NCBI GenBank assembly: GCA_044433645.1
Contig: JAWXTK010000013.1
Location: 1 to 57,649, forward strand
From: JAWXTK01 sp044433645
GTDB taxonomy: Bacteria; Bacteroidota; Bacteroidia; Bacteroidales; Rikenellaceae
Direction: 5' to 3'
Length of the DNA stretch: 57,649 nt
Below, piece by piece: positions 24,282 through 33,220 of the stretch. The notes under the pieces are model-generated. The model did no database searches. It had not been told where the DNA came from and saw only the letters and a program-made list of their open reading frames with translations. The translations under genes and the position numbers were made by a program. How positions within the stretch are numbered: the stretch's first letter is position 1; every line of letters begins with the position of its first letter.

Positions 24282-25505
24282 TTATTTTAAAGTTATACTT
24301 TTAAATGTTACATTACTTCCATCGATTTCAAACACATTACCTTGGACAGCGCCAGAGTTAGCAGAACCTAGAGTTAAATAAATGTCTTCGGCATCTATAC
24401 CACTAAATGTATTTGAGCTAAATCCAATAGCCTCATTATTTTCTGTGCCTAACTCTAAAAATGTTAGCACGTCATTAGATTGAAAAGCAGATGTTCCAAT
24501 CGACTCAACCTTAGGTAAAGACAAAGAGATAAGCAAACACCACTTAAATGCTTCGTCCCCAACAGTAGTCACCTCAGGAAGACTAAGCTCATCTAATGAT
24601 TCACAGCTATAAATAGCTCGAATACCAAGAGTTTCAACTTTAGGTAAATTCAAAGATTGTAGAGCAGTACAGTAGTAAAATACACTAGATTCAAGCTCGG
24701 TAACCAAAGGAAGATTAGCACTTACAAGAGAGTAACAATAACCAAATGCGTATTCACCTATAAAAGTGGCTAAAGGTAAATCTATAGAAGACAAAGCATA
24801 ACAATCATAAAAGGCCTGAGATTCCACAACCTCTACTTTAGGAGCTGAAAAACTCTGCAAAGAGTAGCAATAATCAAGGCCATATTCTCCAATGCGAGTA
24901 GCTACATCAAAACTTGCTTCTTGCAGAGAATTGCAGTCGTAAAATGCTCCTTCACTAATCTCCTTTAGCGAAGGCATACTAACACTCTTAAGAGAATAGC
25001 ACGAACAAAATGCCCACTCACCAAGAGTGTCAACCTTAGGCAGGTTTACTTGCTCTAAAGCACTACAATTCTCAAAAGCACATTCCTCAATAGTATTAAC
25101 CAAAGGCAAATCTACCTCTTTAAGACCATAGCAATACTTAAAAGCAGTTTCTCCAACAAAGACTGCTTTAGGAGCATACAGCTTAACAAGTGCACTTTCA
25201 GCTTTGTAGAAAGCATCTTCAGGAATAGTATCCATCGCGCTAAGTTCGATAGTGATTTGGCGAGTTGAAGTTGTAGCAACCTCTGCTAAGATAGCAAGAA
25301 GTTCAGTAAACTCATCAGACTCGGCCGAAGTTTCGGCAAACGACCAATAATTGGATGTGGGGATGTCACTTCTAGAAATGCTTGCTAGACTTAAGTAAGC
25401 AATTTTAGAGTCTCCCTCACTTGTTTGGATCTGGTCGAGCTCATATTTTGAACACGAACTCAACACTAGGGCAAGCCCTAGCGAAAAAAGTAGAATCTTT
25501 TTCAT
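24282..25505 (-). CDS. BspA-like leucine-rich-repeat lipoprotein, paralogue
   Basis: A 407-residue lipoprotein (lipobox L-S-S-C, Cys near residue 18). It is built like its downstream neighbour: a linker containing the shared A-Y-L-S-L-A/D segment, a T-S-T-R-Q-I-T-I-E-L strand, then about twelve LRR_5 units with recurrent Y-C-Y-S-L and V-E-T/S-L/I-G. The Cys at a fixed place in most repeats stacks into a ladder in this repeat class. It is the first gene of the pair; the 182-nt gap to divergent pit must contain both promoters. Surface or periplasmic binding function is inferred. Confidence 0.85.
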   Translation of the reverse strand: MKKILLFSLGLALVLSSCSKYELDQIQTSEGDSKIAYLSLASISRSDIPTSNYWSFAETSAESDEFTELLAILAEVATTSTRQITIELSAMDTIPEDAFYKAESALVKLYAPKAVFVGETAFKYCYGLKEVDLPLVNTIEECAFENCSALEQVNLPKVDTLGEWAFCSCYSLKSVSMPSLKEISEGAFYDCNSLQEASFDVATRIGEYGLDYCYSLQSFSAPKVEVVESQAFYDCYALSSIDLPLATFIGEYAFGYCYSLVSANLPLVTELESSVFYYCTALQSLNLPKVETLGIRAIYSCESLDELSLPEVTTVGDEAFKWCLLISLSLPKVESIGTSAFQSNDVLTFLELGTENNEAIGFSSNTFSGIDAEDIYLTLGSANSGAVQGNVFEIDGSNVTFKSITLK

Positions 25506-25650
25506 CTAAAAAAGGGTTTAGTAAATAAATAATAATATACAAGGGCAAGGGTAAGCTAAAATTTGTGTCGTTATTCACCCTCAAAAGAAAAAATATTCTT
25601 TTTTGTTTCAAAATTGTTTCGATTTTATTACATTAATTAAAAAAATAAGT

Positions 25651-25658
25651 TATTTTTG
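25651..25658 (+). promoter_or_regulatory. -7 box of phosphate transporter gene
   Basis: TATTTTTG, an exact TAnnTTTG match, 29 nt before the ATG. The -33 position is TTAC, so support is partial. Confidence 0.4.
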
Positions 25659-25687
25659 CCATGTAATTCTAATCAAAACCATGTATT

Positions 25688-27904
25688 ATGGATAGTGTTT
25701 ATACTATTATCGTCGCAATTTTGATGGTACTAGCAGTCTCAGGGCTGATTGTAGGTGTCGCAAACGACGCCGTGAATTTTCTAAACTCGGCTTTAGGCTC
25801 TAAAGCAGCTCCACGTAGAGTGATTATGTTGGTAGCATCGGTGGGTATTTTAATTGGAGCTATTACCTCGAATGGTATGATGGAGGTAGCGCGTAGTGGG
25901 GTGTTCTATCCTGCACAATTTAATTTTCAGGAGGTTATGATGTTATTCCTAGCTGTGATGTTTGCAAATGTCATGCTGCTAGATTTGTTTAACACCTTTG
26001 GTATGCCTACATCTACTACTGTGTCTCTTGTTTTTGGATTGCTCGGGGCAGCTATTGCTGTGGCTACGGTCAAAATTTCAGCTAGCGACACATTGATTAT
26101 CAGTGACTTGAGTACTTTTATCAACTCCAGCAAGGCCATGGCTATTATCTCGGCCATACTTATTAGCGTTGTAGTGGCTTTTATCACGGGGTCTATTATT
26201 ATGTACTTCACGAGGATACTTTTCTCGTTTAGATATCACAGAATTTTCACTTACATAGGCTATTTTTGGTGTGGTATAGCATTTACAGCTATCACTTATT
26301 TCGCTGTGTTTAAAGGGATTAAGAGCGCAAATATCATCCCAGCCGAGGTACTTGCCTACATCTCGGCCAACATGGGTAAATGCGTACTGATGACCTTTGT
26401 TAGTTGGAGCGCAATTATGGCTCTATTGCAACATTTATTTAAGGTTAACATACTTAAAATCACTATTCTAGCAGGTACTTTTTCACTTGCACTAGCCTTT
26501 GCAGGTAACGATTTGGTAAACTTTATCGGTGTGCCTATCGCAGGTTTTGATTCTTATAATATGGTTGCTAAGGGTATTGCAAACCCTGATTCCATGAGTG
26601 TACTTGAGGGCGCAGTAAAAGCAAATCAATGGTTCTTAATAGCAGCAGGTGTGATTATGGTTATCACGCTGTGGACCTCTAAAAAAGCAAATGCTGTTAC
26701 TCAAACTGAGATTAATCTTGCCAAACAAGACGAGGGCATGGAGCGTTTTGGATCGACTATTTTCTCACGTTCTATAGTTCGTCTATCTATCGCTGCGGCT
26801 AAAAACATTAGCGCCGTAACGCCTCACAAATTGCAGGCTGCAATAGAAAAACGTTTCACTCCTTATGAGGTTGAGCAAAAAGATAAAGCTCCGTTTGATT
26901 TGATACGTGCTACGCTAAACCTTACAGTAGCCTCTATACTTATATCACTAGCTACTTCATTTAAACTTCCACTGTCAACAACTTACGTGACTTTTATGGT
27001 TGCTATGGGTAGTTCTCTGGCCGACAGAGCTTGGGGTAGAGAGAGTGCTGTGTATAGGATTACTGGTGTTTTGACAGTGATTTCAGGCTGGTTCTTAACT
27101 GCGTTTATTGCCTTTGTGATAGCTTATGTGATAGGTTTAATTCTTATGTATGGTGGAATAATTGCCGTTGTAATTCTTACTCTATTGTGCATTTTCATGA
27201 TGGTAAAAAGCAGTATATCTCACCGTAGAAAAGAAAATGACGAGGCTAAAAAAGAAGAAGAAGACCAAAAAGAAGAGAGCGCAGAGTCTATCCTAGAGTC
27301 ATGTACTCACGAGGTGATAGTGACAATGAAACAAATCACCGATATTTATCAAGGCACGCTGATTGCCGTATCTAACGAAGATAGAAAGACTCTTAAAGCT
27401 ATGTTTAAGCAAAGTAATGAGATATTTTTGTTGGCGCGTGAGAGAAAACGCAAAGTATTGCCTACGCTTTTAAAATTGCAGGATGATTATATGGACACAG
27501 GGCATTATTATGTTCAGATTGTGGACTACCTTTCTGAGGCTAGCAAGGCTTTGGTTCACATCACACGCCCTTGTTTTGAGCACATAGATAATAATCACGA
27601 AGGTATGACCAAGGAGCAGGTAGAGGATTTGATTAAAGTAAATCAGGCTGTTTACGCAATTTATGAGCGCATAAATACCATGCTTGAGACCAAAGACTTT
27701 AGCGAATTAGAGGGCGCACTAACGCTTAAGGATAAATTGTTTGAGCAAATTGCAGACGCCATTAAGAGCCAGCTTCGCCGTATTAGAGCTAAGTCATCGA
27801 GCACTAAGGCTAGCATGCTTTACCTCAACATATTAACAGAAACTAAAACAATGATACTTCAAAGCAGAAACTTATTGAAAGCTCAGAAGTATTTTATTAA
27901 ATAG
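25688..27904 (+). CDS. pit: PiT-family inorganic phosphate transporter with PhoU-like C-terminal domain
   Basis: A 738-residue inner-membrane transporter. The first ~520 residues form a PiT-type permease with the duplicated signature G-V-A-N-D-A-V-N-F-L-N-S-A-L-G (about 23-37) and F-A-G-N-D-L-V-N-F-I-G near residue 278. A highly charged K/E linker (about 515-535) leads into a ~200-residue all-helical cytosolic domain that resembles PhoU/DUF47 four-helix proteins. In many bacteria that domain is a separate gene beside pit, so the fusion probably adds built-in regulation. Phosphate is the likely substrate; related proteins can carry sulphate. The transcript ends at a perfect palindromic terminator. 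Confidence 0.88.
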   Translation: MDSVYTIIVAILMVLAVSGLIVGVANDAVNFLNSALGSKAAPRRVIMLVASVGILIGAITSNGMMEVARSGVFYPAQFNFQEVMMLFLAVMFANVMLLDLFNTFGMPTSTTVSLVFGLLGAAIAVATVKISASDTLIISDLSTFINSSKAMAIISAILISVVVAFITGSIIMYFTRILFSFRYHRIFTYIGYFWCGIAFTAITYFAVFKGIKSANIIPAEVLAYISANMGKCVLMTFVSWSAIMALLQHLFKVNILKITILAGTFSLALAFAGNDLVNFIGVPIAGFDSYNMVAKGIANPDSMSVLEGAVKANQWFLIAAGVIMVITLWTSKKANAVTQTEINLAKQDEGMERFGSTIFSRSIVRLSIAAAKNISAVTPHKLQAAIEKRFTPYEVEQKDKAPFDLIRATLNLTVASILISLATSFKLPLSTTYVTFMVAMGSSLADRAWGRESAVYRITGVLTVISGWFLTAFIAFVIAYVIGLILMYGGIIAVVILTLLCIFMMVKSSISHRRKENDEAKKEEEDQKEESAESILESCTHEVIVTMKQITDIYQGTLIAVSNEDRKTLKAMFKQSNEIFLLARERKRKVLPTLLKLQDDYMDTGHYYVQIVDYLSEASKALVHITRPCFEHIDNNHEGMTKEQVEDLIKVNQAVYAIYERINTMLETKDFSELEGALTLKDKLFEQIADAIKSQLRRIRAKSSSTKASMLYLNILTETKTMILQSRNLLKAQKYFIK

Positions 27905-27948
27905 AAAAAAAAGAGTCGTAAAAATTAATTTTTACGACTCTTTTTTTT
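27905..27948. terminator. perfect palindromic bidirectional terminator
   Basis: A 44-nt perfect palindrome (arms 27905-27926 and 27927-27948) with an A8 start and T8 end. It serves convergent pit and cinA. Confidence 0.92.
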
Positions 27949-27958
27949 ATTTGTCACT

Positions 27959-29191
27959 CTAAAAGCTAGAAACTAAAACCTTAACCAGCATCTCCATAGC
28001 CTTGGCCGTAGACTTAGAAACATTCCTTTCGCGTGTGAAAGAAAACCTAAATTTTTCAGCCCTCACACCCTTATCGCTACTAACTGCTATCCACACCGTA
28101 CCAACAGGCGTACGCTCACTGCCTCCCGTAGGCCCTGCAACGCCCGAAGTCGCCACACCAAAGTCCGTATTCATAACTCTGCGCACTCCCTCGGCCATTT
28201 GGCAGACTACCCTCTCACTCACAGCTCCATGTGCCTGTATATCCTCCATATTTACACCCAACACATTGTGTTTGACAGAGTTATCATAAGCTACGACACC
28301 TCCCATAAAATACTCTGATGCCCCACTCACCGAAGTGATAGACCTAGCAATATCACCTCCAGTGCAACTCTCAGCCACTGAAACAGTTTTACCTTTAGCT
28401 CTGAGCAAAGCACCAAGTTCTGACTCTAAACTTTCGTCCAAAAGCGAGATACGACAGCCCACTAAAGCCTTTTGCAGAGACAAAAACAACTCATCAAGAG
28501 TATAAATAGCCTCGCCACGAGCCGTGATTCTAAGTTTTACCATGCCCGGTGTAGGCAAATAAGCAAGCGAGAAACCATCAGGGATTTTATCCTCCCAAGG
28601 CTCCAAAATATGCGCCAAGGCAGACTCTGGAACATCATAAACCTTGAGCATTCTATACTCAAATTTTAGGTTAGGATAACGCTCCTTAAGCTCACCCAAA
28701 ACATACATATCCACCAAGTGTTCCATCTCAAAAGGTACGCCCGGCAATGAAATAAGAGTTTTATCACCCTTATCAAACCACATGCCCGAAGCCGTGCCCT
28801 TGAAGTTACGAAGCAACCTACAACTTTCAGGCAAGTAAGCCTGCGAGCGATTATTTTCGTTCATAGGTAGCGAACGCGAGGACAACAACTCCTCTAAATA
28901 GCTCATTGCCACAGGGTTAAACTCTATGGTAGTGTTGAAATAATCAGCTAAGATTTTCTTAGTAATATCATCTCGCGTTGGGCCTAAGCCACCGGTAACT
29001 ATCACAACATCAGAATTTTCCATACCGTAAGACACAGCAAAGCGTATATCTTCTTCACTATCATGCACGCTGAGCATCATATCAACCTCAAAGCCTATGT
29101 TTGTAAGCCCCACGGCAATATATTGAGAATTAGTATCAAGGGTTTGCCCCATTAATATTTCGTCCCCTATAGTTATGATTGTAGCCTTCAT
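27959..29191 (-). CDS. cinA: CinA: nicotinamide-nucleotide amidase / competence-damage protein
   Basis: A 410-residue two-domain protein. The N-terminal MoCF-like domain (about 1-250) carries I-G-D-E-I-L-M-G-Q-T-L-D-T-N-S and V-T-G-G-L-G-P-T-R-D-D. The C-terminal PncC domain (about 255-410) carries V-A-E-S-C-T-G-G, with the catalytic Ser, and G-V-A-G-P-T-G-G. PncC deamidates nicotinamide mononucleotide in pyridine nucleotide recycling; the N-terminal domain has ADP-ribose pyrophosphatase activity in studied members. It is the last gene of a minus-strand set with Dabb and a TonB-like protein, 2 nt after the former. Confidence 0.92.
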   Translation of the reverse strand: MKATIITIGDEILMGQTLDTNSQYIAVGLTNIGFEVDMMLSVHDSEEDIRFAVSYGMENSDVVIVTGGLGPTRDDITKKILADYFNTTIEFNPVAMSYLEELLSSRSLPMNENNRSQAYLPESCRLLRNFKGTASGMWFDKGDKTLISLPGVPFEMEHLVDMYVLGELKERYPNLKFEYRMLKVYDVPESALAHILEPWEDKIPDGFSLAYLPTPGMVKLRITARGEAIYTLDELFLSLQKALVGCRISLLDESLESELGALLRAKGKTVSVAESCTGGDIARSITSVSGASEYFMGGVVAYDNSVKHNVLGVNMEDIQAHGAVSERVVCQMAEGVRRVMNTDFGVATSGVAGPTGGSERTPVGTVWIAVSSDKGVRAEKFRFSFTRERNVSKSTAKAMEMLVKVLVSSF

Positions 29192-29193
29192 TA

Positions 29194-29493
29194 CTACTCC
29201 CAGTAATCTGCTGCTATGCGCGACTCACACATTTGTTTTAGCTCAGCGCCAACGGCCACGTGCAAAGGATTAGTAGCATACGCTTTTAAATCGTCAAAGT
29301 CTTTAACCTCAGAGACTAACACTACGTCACAAAGCTCATTTTCGTTAGCATTGATGCCAACTTTTGCAGAGATAAGTTCAGGAATTTGGCCAACTAAAGC
29401 CTCTAGGGATTCTTTAATCCAAAGTGAGTTTTCTTGTTTTGTTTTTCCAAGTGCGTTTTCTTTTAAACGCCACATAACTATGTGTTTAAGCAT
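29194..29493 (-). CDS. Dabb (stress-responsive A/B barrel) domain protein
   Basis: A 99-residue protein with the opening L-K-H-I-V-M-W-R-L-K and a later D-V-V-L-V-S-E-V-K-D-F-D-D-L-K-A-Y-A-x-N-P-L-H segment. These are diagnostic of the dimeric ferredoxin-like Dabb family. Members have varied or unknown functions; no catalytic residues can be assigned here. It sits between the TonB-like gene (12-nt gap) and cinA (2-nt gap), so it is co-transcribed with them. Confidence 0.85.
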   Translation of the reverse strand: MLKHIVMWRLKENALGKTKQENSLWIKESLEALVGQIPELISAKVGINANENELCDVVLVSEVKDFDDLKAYATNPLHVAVGAELKQMCESRIAADYWE

Positions 29494-29505
29494 ATTTTTC
29501 TTGTT

Positions 29506-30285
29506 TTATTGTGGTATAAATATATAAGTTATTTCTCCCTTGTGTCGCTCAGGCGCAGAACTATTTACGTCAAAACGCGAACTTTTTGCAGCACTAATAG
29601 CTTCCTGCAACATACAATTATCCGTTGTAGTTGACCTCTTAGTTGGCACAGCACTCACCACCCTGCCGTTAGTGTTAAGCGTGGCCTCAAGGACCACCAT
29701 ACCCCCACCCTCACACATATAGGCAGGCACGATAATATTTACCGAGCGCCTCACAGGGTCGGTAAACGAAAAGCTAACCGTTACATTACCCTCAACCTTA
29801 ATATTTACGGGTGTAAGCTCTTTGATATCAGAGCCCCCTCCTGCGCGAATGGCAGCATCTTCGGCTAAGGCTCTTTCAAATAATTGTTTATTAGCATCAG
29901 CTTTTTCTTGCATTGCCGTTACACTTTCGTAAATCTGCTTGGCCGATGAATGCCTATCGTCAGTTAGTTCTTGGTCTAAGCCCTGAGCATTTAAGTTTGA
30001 GATTTGATTCTCGACCTGGGTGTATTCTACTTCTTGTAGCTTGGGTTTAGGTTTTTCTCTCTCCTGGGGTAGTTCCTCTTCGGCCTCGAGCTCAATTAAT
30101 ATAGCGTGATAAGCCCTAGCATTTTCTATGCTAATAGTTACGTAAAGTGCTGAAATAACACAAATTACACCTATAACAAAAGCAAACAACAGTCCAACTC
30201 TATTGTCATAAGCCCACTCGCCTATATCAACAGAGCTAGGCGTAAAGGGGAGTTTAATTTGTGGTTTTTCCTCGTTTTTTGACAT
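29506..30285 (-). CDS. TonB-like energy-transducer protein
   Basis: A 259-residue inner-membrane-anchored protein with a cytosolic N-tail (about 1-32), one membrane helix (about 33-52) and a periplasmic region. The latter has a short P/K/E-rich stretch (E-K-P-K-P-K), a helical spacer, and a C-terminal domain with the TonB-type pattern N-G-R-V-V-S-A-V-P, a Cys-x-L-Q-E-A-x-x-A-A segment and a final strand T-Y-I-F-I-P. It probably links the proton-motive-force complex to outer-membrane receptors, or serves a related envelope role. No ExbB or ExbD genes are nearby. It starts a minus-strand unit with Dabb and cinA and diverges from lpxC/fabZ. Confidence 0.75.
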   Translation of the reverse strand: MSKNEEKPQIKLPFTPSSVDIGEWAYDNRVGLLFAFVIGVICVISALYVTISIENARAYHAILIELEAEEELPQEREKPKPKLQEVEYTQVENQISNLNAQGLDQELTDDRHSSAKQIYESVTAMQEKADANKQLFERALAEDAAIRAGGGSDIKELTPVNIKVEGNVTVSFSFTDPVRRSVNIIVPAYMCEGGGMVVLEATLNTNGRVVSAVPTKRSTTTDNCMLQEAISAAKSSRFDVNSSAPERHKGEITYIFIPQ

Positions 30286-30304
30286 TAAATCACTAATTAT
30301 GATA

Positions 30305-30342
30305 CAAAAATACGATTTCTTTGCAAAAAATTTATATCTTTG
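30305..30342. promoter_or_regulatory. divergent -7 boxes, tonB-like and lpxC/fabZ
   Basis: CAAAAATA at 30305-30312 reads TATTTTTG on the minus strand for the TonB-like gene. TATCTTTG at 30335-30342 serves lpxC/fabZ on the plus strand. Both match TAnnTTTG exactly; neither has a clear TTTG at -33. The predicted promoter regions overlap. Confidence 0.5.
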
Positions 30343-30370
30343 TTAATTAAATTTTCATATATTACACAAA

Positions 30371-31762
30371 ATGAGCGTTAATCAGAAAACAATCAATGCC
30401 CCTATAAGCTTTAAAGGTAAGGGTTTGCACACAGGCCTGCAAGTAAACATGACTGTTAAACCAGCAGTCGCAAACACAGGTATAATATTTAAAAGGATAG
30501 ACCTAGAAGGCGAGCCAATAGTTGAAGCTCTTTGCGATAACGTAGTTGACACATCTAGAGGCACGACTATCGCTAAACAAGAAGCTAAAGTTAGCACCAT
30601 AGAACACATAATGTCAGCACTTTGGACTCTAGGAGTTGACAACGCAATGATAGAAATTGACGCGCCCGAGACTCCAATTATGGACGGTTCGGCTCGCGAA
30701 TATGCTGAGGCTATTATCAAAACAGGGCTTAACGAGCAAGATGCTCTCCGTCAATACTATAAAGTAAACGAGAAAACAACTTACGAAATTCCTGAGAGTA
30801 ACGTAAAAATCGAACTTTACCCAGATGAAGATTTCAACGTATCAGTTCAAATTGACTTTAACTCAGATGTGCTTGGTAATCAATATGCTACATTTAGTCA
30901 AGATGATTGCTATGAGCAAATGGTTGCATCGTGTAGAACTTTTGTGTTCTTGCAAGAGCTAGAGCCTTTGTTTAATATGAACCTTATCAAAGGTGGCGAT
31001 CTTGACAATGCTATCGTTGTGGTTGAAAACACAGTATCTGACTCAGAGCTTGAGCACCTTAAAAAAGTGTTTAACAAAACTGATATTAGAGCCGAAAAAG
31101 GTTACTTAAATAACCTAGAACTAAGATACACTAACGAGCCAGCACGCCACAAACTACTAGATTTACTAGGTGATTTGGCGCTTGTGGGTATGCGTATCAA
31201 AGGTCGCGTAATAGCATCTAGACCAGGCCACAAAGCTAATACTGAGCTTGCAAAAAATCTTAGAAAAATCATACGTCGTGATGCAGCACGCCCTAAATAT
31301 ATTTATGATGCAGCGGCAACACCTGTTTATGATATCAATCAAATTAAAAATTTGTTACCTCACCGTCCTCCATTTTTGTTGGTTGACAAGGTTATACACA
31401 TAAACGAAGATTCTATCGCAGGTATCAAAAACGTGACTATGAACGAGCCTTTCTTTGTGGGTCACTTCCCTCAAGAGCCTGTTATGCCAGGGGTTTTGAT
31501 AGTTGAGGCCATGGCGCAATGTGGAGGTATTCTAGCGCTTCATAATCTTGATAACCCAGAAGAATACTCAACTTATTTCATGAAAATAGACGGTGTTAAG
31601 TTTAAACGCAAAGTTGTGCCAGGCGACACACTTCAATTTGAACTTAGATTAATCGAGCCTATACGTCGTGGTATAGTATTAATGAAGGCTAAAGCATTTG
31701 TAGCTAACCAACTAGCAACTGAGGCCATACTAATGGCACAAGTAGCAAAAAACAAAGCTTAA
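30371..31762 (+). CDS. lpxC/fabZ: bifunctional LpxC deacetylase / FabZ dehydratase
   Basis: A 463-residue fusion of two cytosolic enzymes. The N-terminal LpxC part (about 1-300) removes the acetyl group of UDP-3-O-acyl-GlcNAc, the committed step of lipid A synthesis. Its zinc site is seen in S-T-I-E-H-I-M-S-A-L (His79) and R-H-K-L-L-D-L-L-G-D. The C-terminal FabZ part (about 315-463) dehydrates 3-hydroxyacyl-ACP, with the catalytic His in L-L-P-H-R-P-P-F-L-L and G-H-F-P-Q-E-P-V-M-P-G. The fusion, common in Bacteroidetes, ties acyl-ACP use by lipid A synthesis to fatty-acid synthesis. lpxA follows; lpxD is not adjacent. Confidence 0.96.
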   Translation: MSVNQKTINAPISFKGKGLHTGLQVNMTVKPAVANTGIIFKRIDLEGEPIVEALCDNVVDTSRGTTIAKQEAKVSTIEHIMSALWTLGVDNAMIEIDAPETPIMDGSAREYAEAIIKTGLNEQDALRQYYKVNEKTTYEIPESNVKIELYPDEDFNVSVQIDFNSDVLGNQYATFSQDDCYEQMVASCRTFVFLQELEPLFNMNLIKGGDLDNAIVVVENTVSDSELEHLKKVFNKTDIRAEKGYLNNLELRYTNEPARHKLLDLLGDLALVGMRIKGRVIASRPGHKANTELAKNLRKIIRRDAARPKYIYDAAATPVYDINQIKNLLPHRPPFLLVDKVIHINEDSIAGIKNVTMNEPFFVGHFPQEPVMPGVLIVEAMAQCGGILALHNLDNPEEYSTYFMKIDGVKFKRKVVPGDTLQFELRLIEPIRRGIVLMKAKAFVANQLATEAILMAQVAKNKA

Positions 31763-31797
31763 ATAAACAAAAAGAAACCTGAAAAAACATATAAATA

Positions 31798-32601
31798 ATG
31801 ATAAGTAATTTAGCTTACGTACACCCCGGTGCTGAACTTGGCGAAAATGTCACAGTAGAGCCTTTTGCTTATATCGCAGACGATGTAGTTATAGGCGAGG
31901 GATGCTGGATAGGTCCTAACGCTGTGATTCAAAGTGGCGCTCGCATGGGCAAAAACTGCAAAATTCACTCAGGCGCAGTAATAGCAGGTGTACCTCAAGA
32001 CCTTAAATTTAGAGGAGAATATTCGACCGTAGAAATGGGCGATAACAACACAGTTAGAGAGTGCGCAACAATAAACAGAGGCACAGCAGCCAAAGGCAAA
32101 ACAGTCATAGGCTCTAACAATCTTATTATGGCTTGTGCACACATAGGTCACGACTGTATTATTGGCAGTAACTGTGTGATAGTCAATGCAGTATTGTTAG
32201 CTGGCGAAGTTGAAGTTGGCGACTGGGCTATTATAGGTGGCTCATCGGCTATTCATCAATTCTGCCGCATTGGCGAGCACGCTATGATAAGTGGTGGTTC
32301 TCTAGTATCTAAAGATATTCCTCCTTATGTTAAGGCAGCTCACTTGCCTTTATCTTTTGTTGGTGCTAACTATATAGGTCTGCGTCGTAGAGGATTTAAC
32401 TCTGAGCAAGTTAGCCAAATTCAAGAAATATTTAGACTTATTTTCCAAAGTGGTTACGGATATACTAAAGCCTGCGATATGGTTTTAGAGCAAGTTGCAG
32501 CTAGCGCAGAGAGAGATTTGATAGTTGACTTTATTAAATCATCTAAGCGAGGAGTGTTAAAGCCTTACAACAACAAAAAATCACTTGAAGATATAGAATA
32601 A
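31798..32601 (+). CDS. lpxA: UDP-N-acetylglucosamine acyltransferase
   Basis: A 267-residue trimeric left-handed beta-helix enzyme transferring an (R)-3-hydroxyacyl chain from ACP to UDP-GlcNAc, the first lipid A step. Hexapeptide repeats run from about residue 5 to 190, including H-P-G-A-E-L-G-E-N-V and I-G-E-G-C-W-I-G-P-N. The catalytic His lies in A-C-A-H-I-G-H-D, and H-Q-F-C-R-I-G is conserved. The C-terminal helical domain contains G-L-R-R-R-G-F-N. It lies 35 nt after lpxC/fabZ and 3 nt before rimP. Confidence 0.96.
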   Translation: MISNLAYVHPGAELGENVTVEPFAYIADDVVIGEGCWIGPNAVIQSGARMGKNCKIHSGAVIAGVPQDLKFRGEYSTVEMGDNNTVRECATINRGTAAKGKTVIGSNNLIMACAHIGHDCIIGSNCVIVNAVLLAGEVEVGDWAIIGGSSAIHQFCRIGEHAMISGGSLVSKDIPPYVKAAHLPLSFVGANYIGLRRRGFNSEQVSQIQEIFRLIFQSGYGYTKACDMVLEQVAASAERDLIVDFIKSSKRGVLKPYNNKKSLEDIE

Positions 32602-32604
32602 AAC

Positions 32605-33069
32605 ATGGATAAAAATAAGATAATATCTATTACAGAAAATCTTTTGCAAGATAGCTCTTTGTTTTTTGTTGATATCAAAATATCACCATCTAACCAAATT
32701 GAGTTACTGATTGACAGCGACACCTCGGTTAGTATAGATAGCTGCATAGAACTTTCTAGAGCTATCGAGGCTGAATTTGATCGTGAGGTTGAAGATTTTG
32801 AGCTTACCGTAGCATCTTCGGGTATAGGCCAGCCACTTAAGGTACTTCGTCAATACAAAAAACTTGTTGGCAAGTTAATTGAGGTGGTATTAAAGTCAGG
32901 GATAAAGCTAACAGCAACACTTAAAGATGTGGATGACAAGGGTTTAACTGTTGTTTATAGCGAAAAGGTTTTGCTTGAAGGCAAGAAGAGAAAGACTGAG
33001 ATAGAGGTTGAGAAGAGCTTTAGTTTTGATGATATCAAACAAACTGTCGAAGTTCTAGATTTCAAATAA
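32605..33069 (+). CDS. rimP: ribosome maturation factor RimP
   Basis: A 154-residue protein that binds S12 and S19 assembly intermediates in 30S maturation. The N-terminal alpha/beta domain has the L-I-D-S-D-T-S-V-S-I-D-S-C-I-E-L-S segment and Y-E-L-like V-A-S-S-G-I-G-Q-P-L. A C-terminal SH3-like domain follows. The gene is 3 nt after lpxA and co-oriented with it. Its usual partners nusA and infB lie immediately beyond but on the opposite strand, which is a departure from the common rimP-nusA-infB order. Confidence 0.9.
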   Translation: MDKNKIISITENLLQDSSLFFVDIKISPSNQIELLIDSDTSVSIDSCIELSRAIEAEFDREVEDFELTVASSGIGQPLKVLRQYKKLVGKLIEVVLKSGIKLTATLKDVDDKGLTVVYSEKVLLEGKKRKTEIEVEKSFSFDDIKQTVEVLDFK

Positions 33070-33071
33070 AG

Positions 33072-33109
33072 AGGGCCTTTAAGGGTTATTAAGGGGCTTA
33101 AAGGGTCTA
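33072..33109. repeat. phased 10-bp AGGG repeat array
   Basis: AGGG occurs at 33072, 33082, 33092 and 33102, an exact 10-bp spacing, in units of the form AAGGGNNNTT. A similar array on the opposite strand lies at 40413-40446, with shorter pieces near 937-949 and 50461-50474. It directly follows the rimP stop codon. Confidence 0.6.
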
Positions 33110-33169
33110 TGGTCTCATTAGCTCACTTATCGAATTCCTATTCCCCAAACGTCAGTGGCGCTAGAAACT

Positions 33170-33207
33170 AAAAAAGCCTGCTAAGAAATTTCTTAGCAGG
33201 CTTTTTT
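33170..33207. terminator. perfect palindromic bidirectional terminator
   Basis: A 38-nt perfect palindrome (arms 33170-33188 and 33189-33207) with an A-run at the left and a T-run at the right. It ends rimP and convergent infB. Confidence 0.92.
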
Positions 33208-33220
33208 TCTTAAAGGAATA

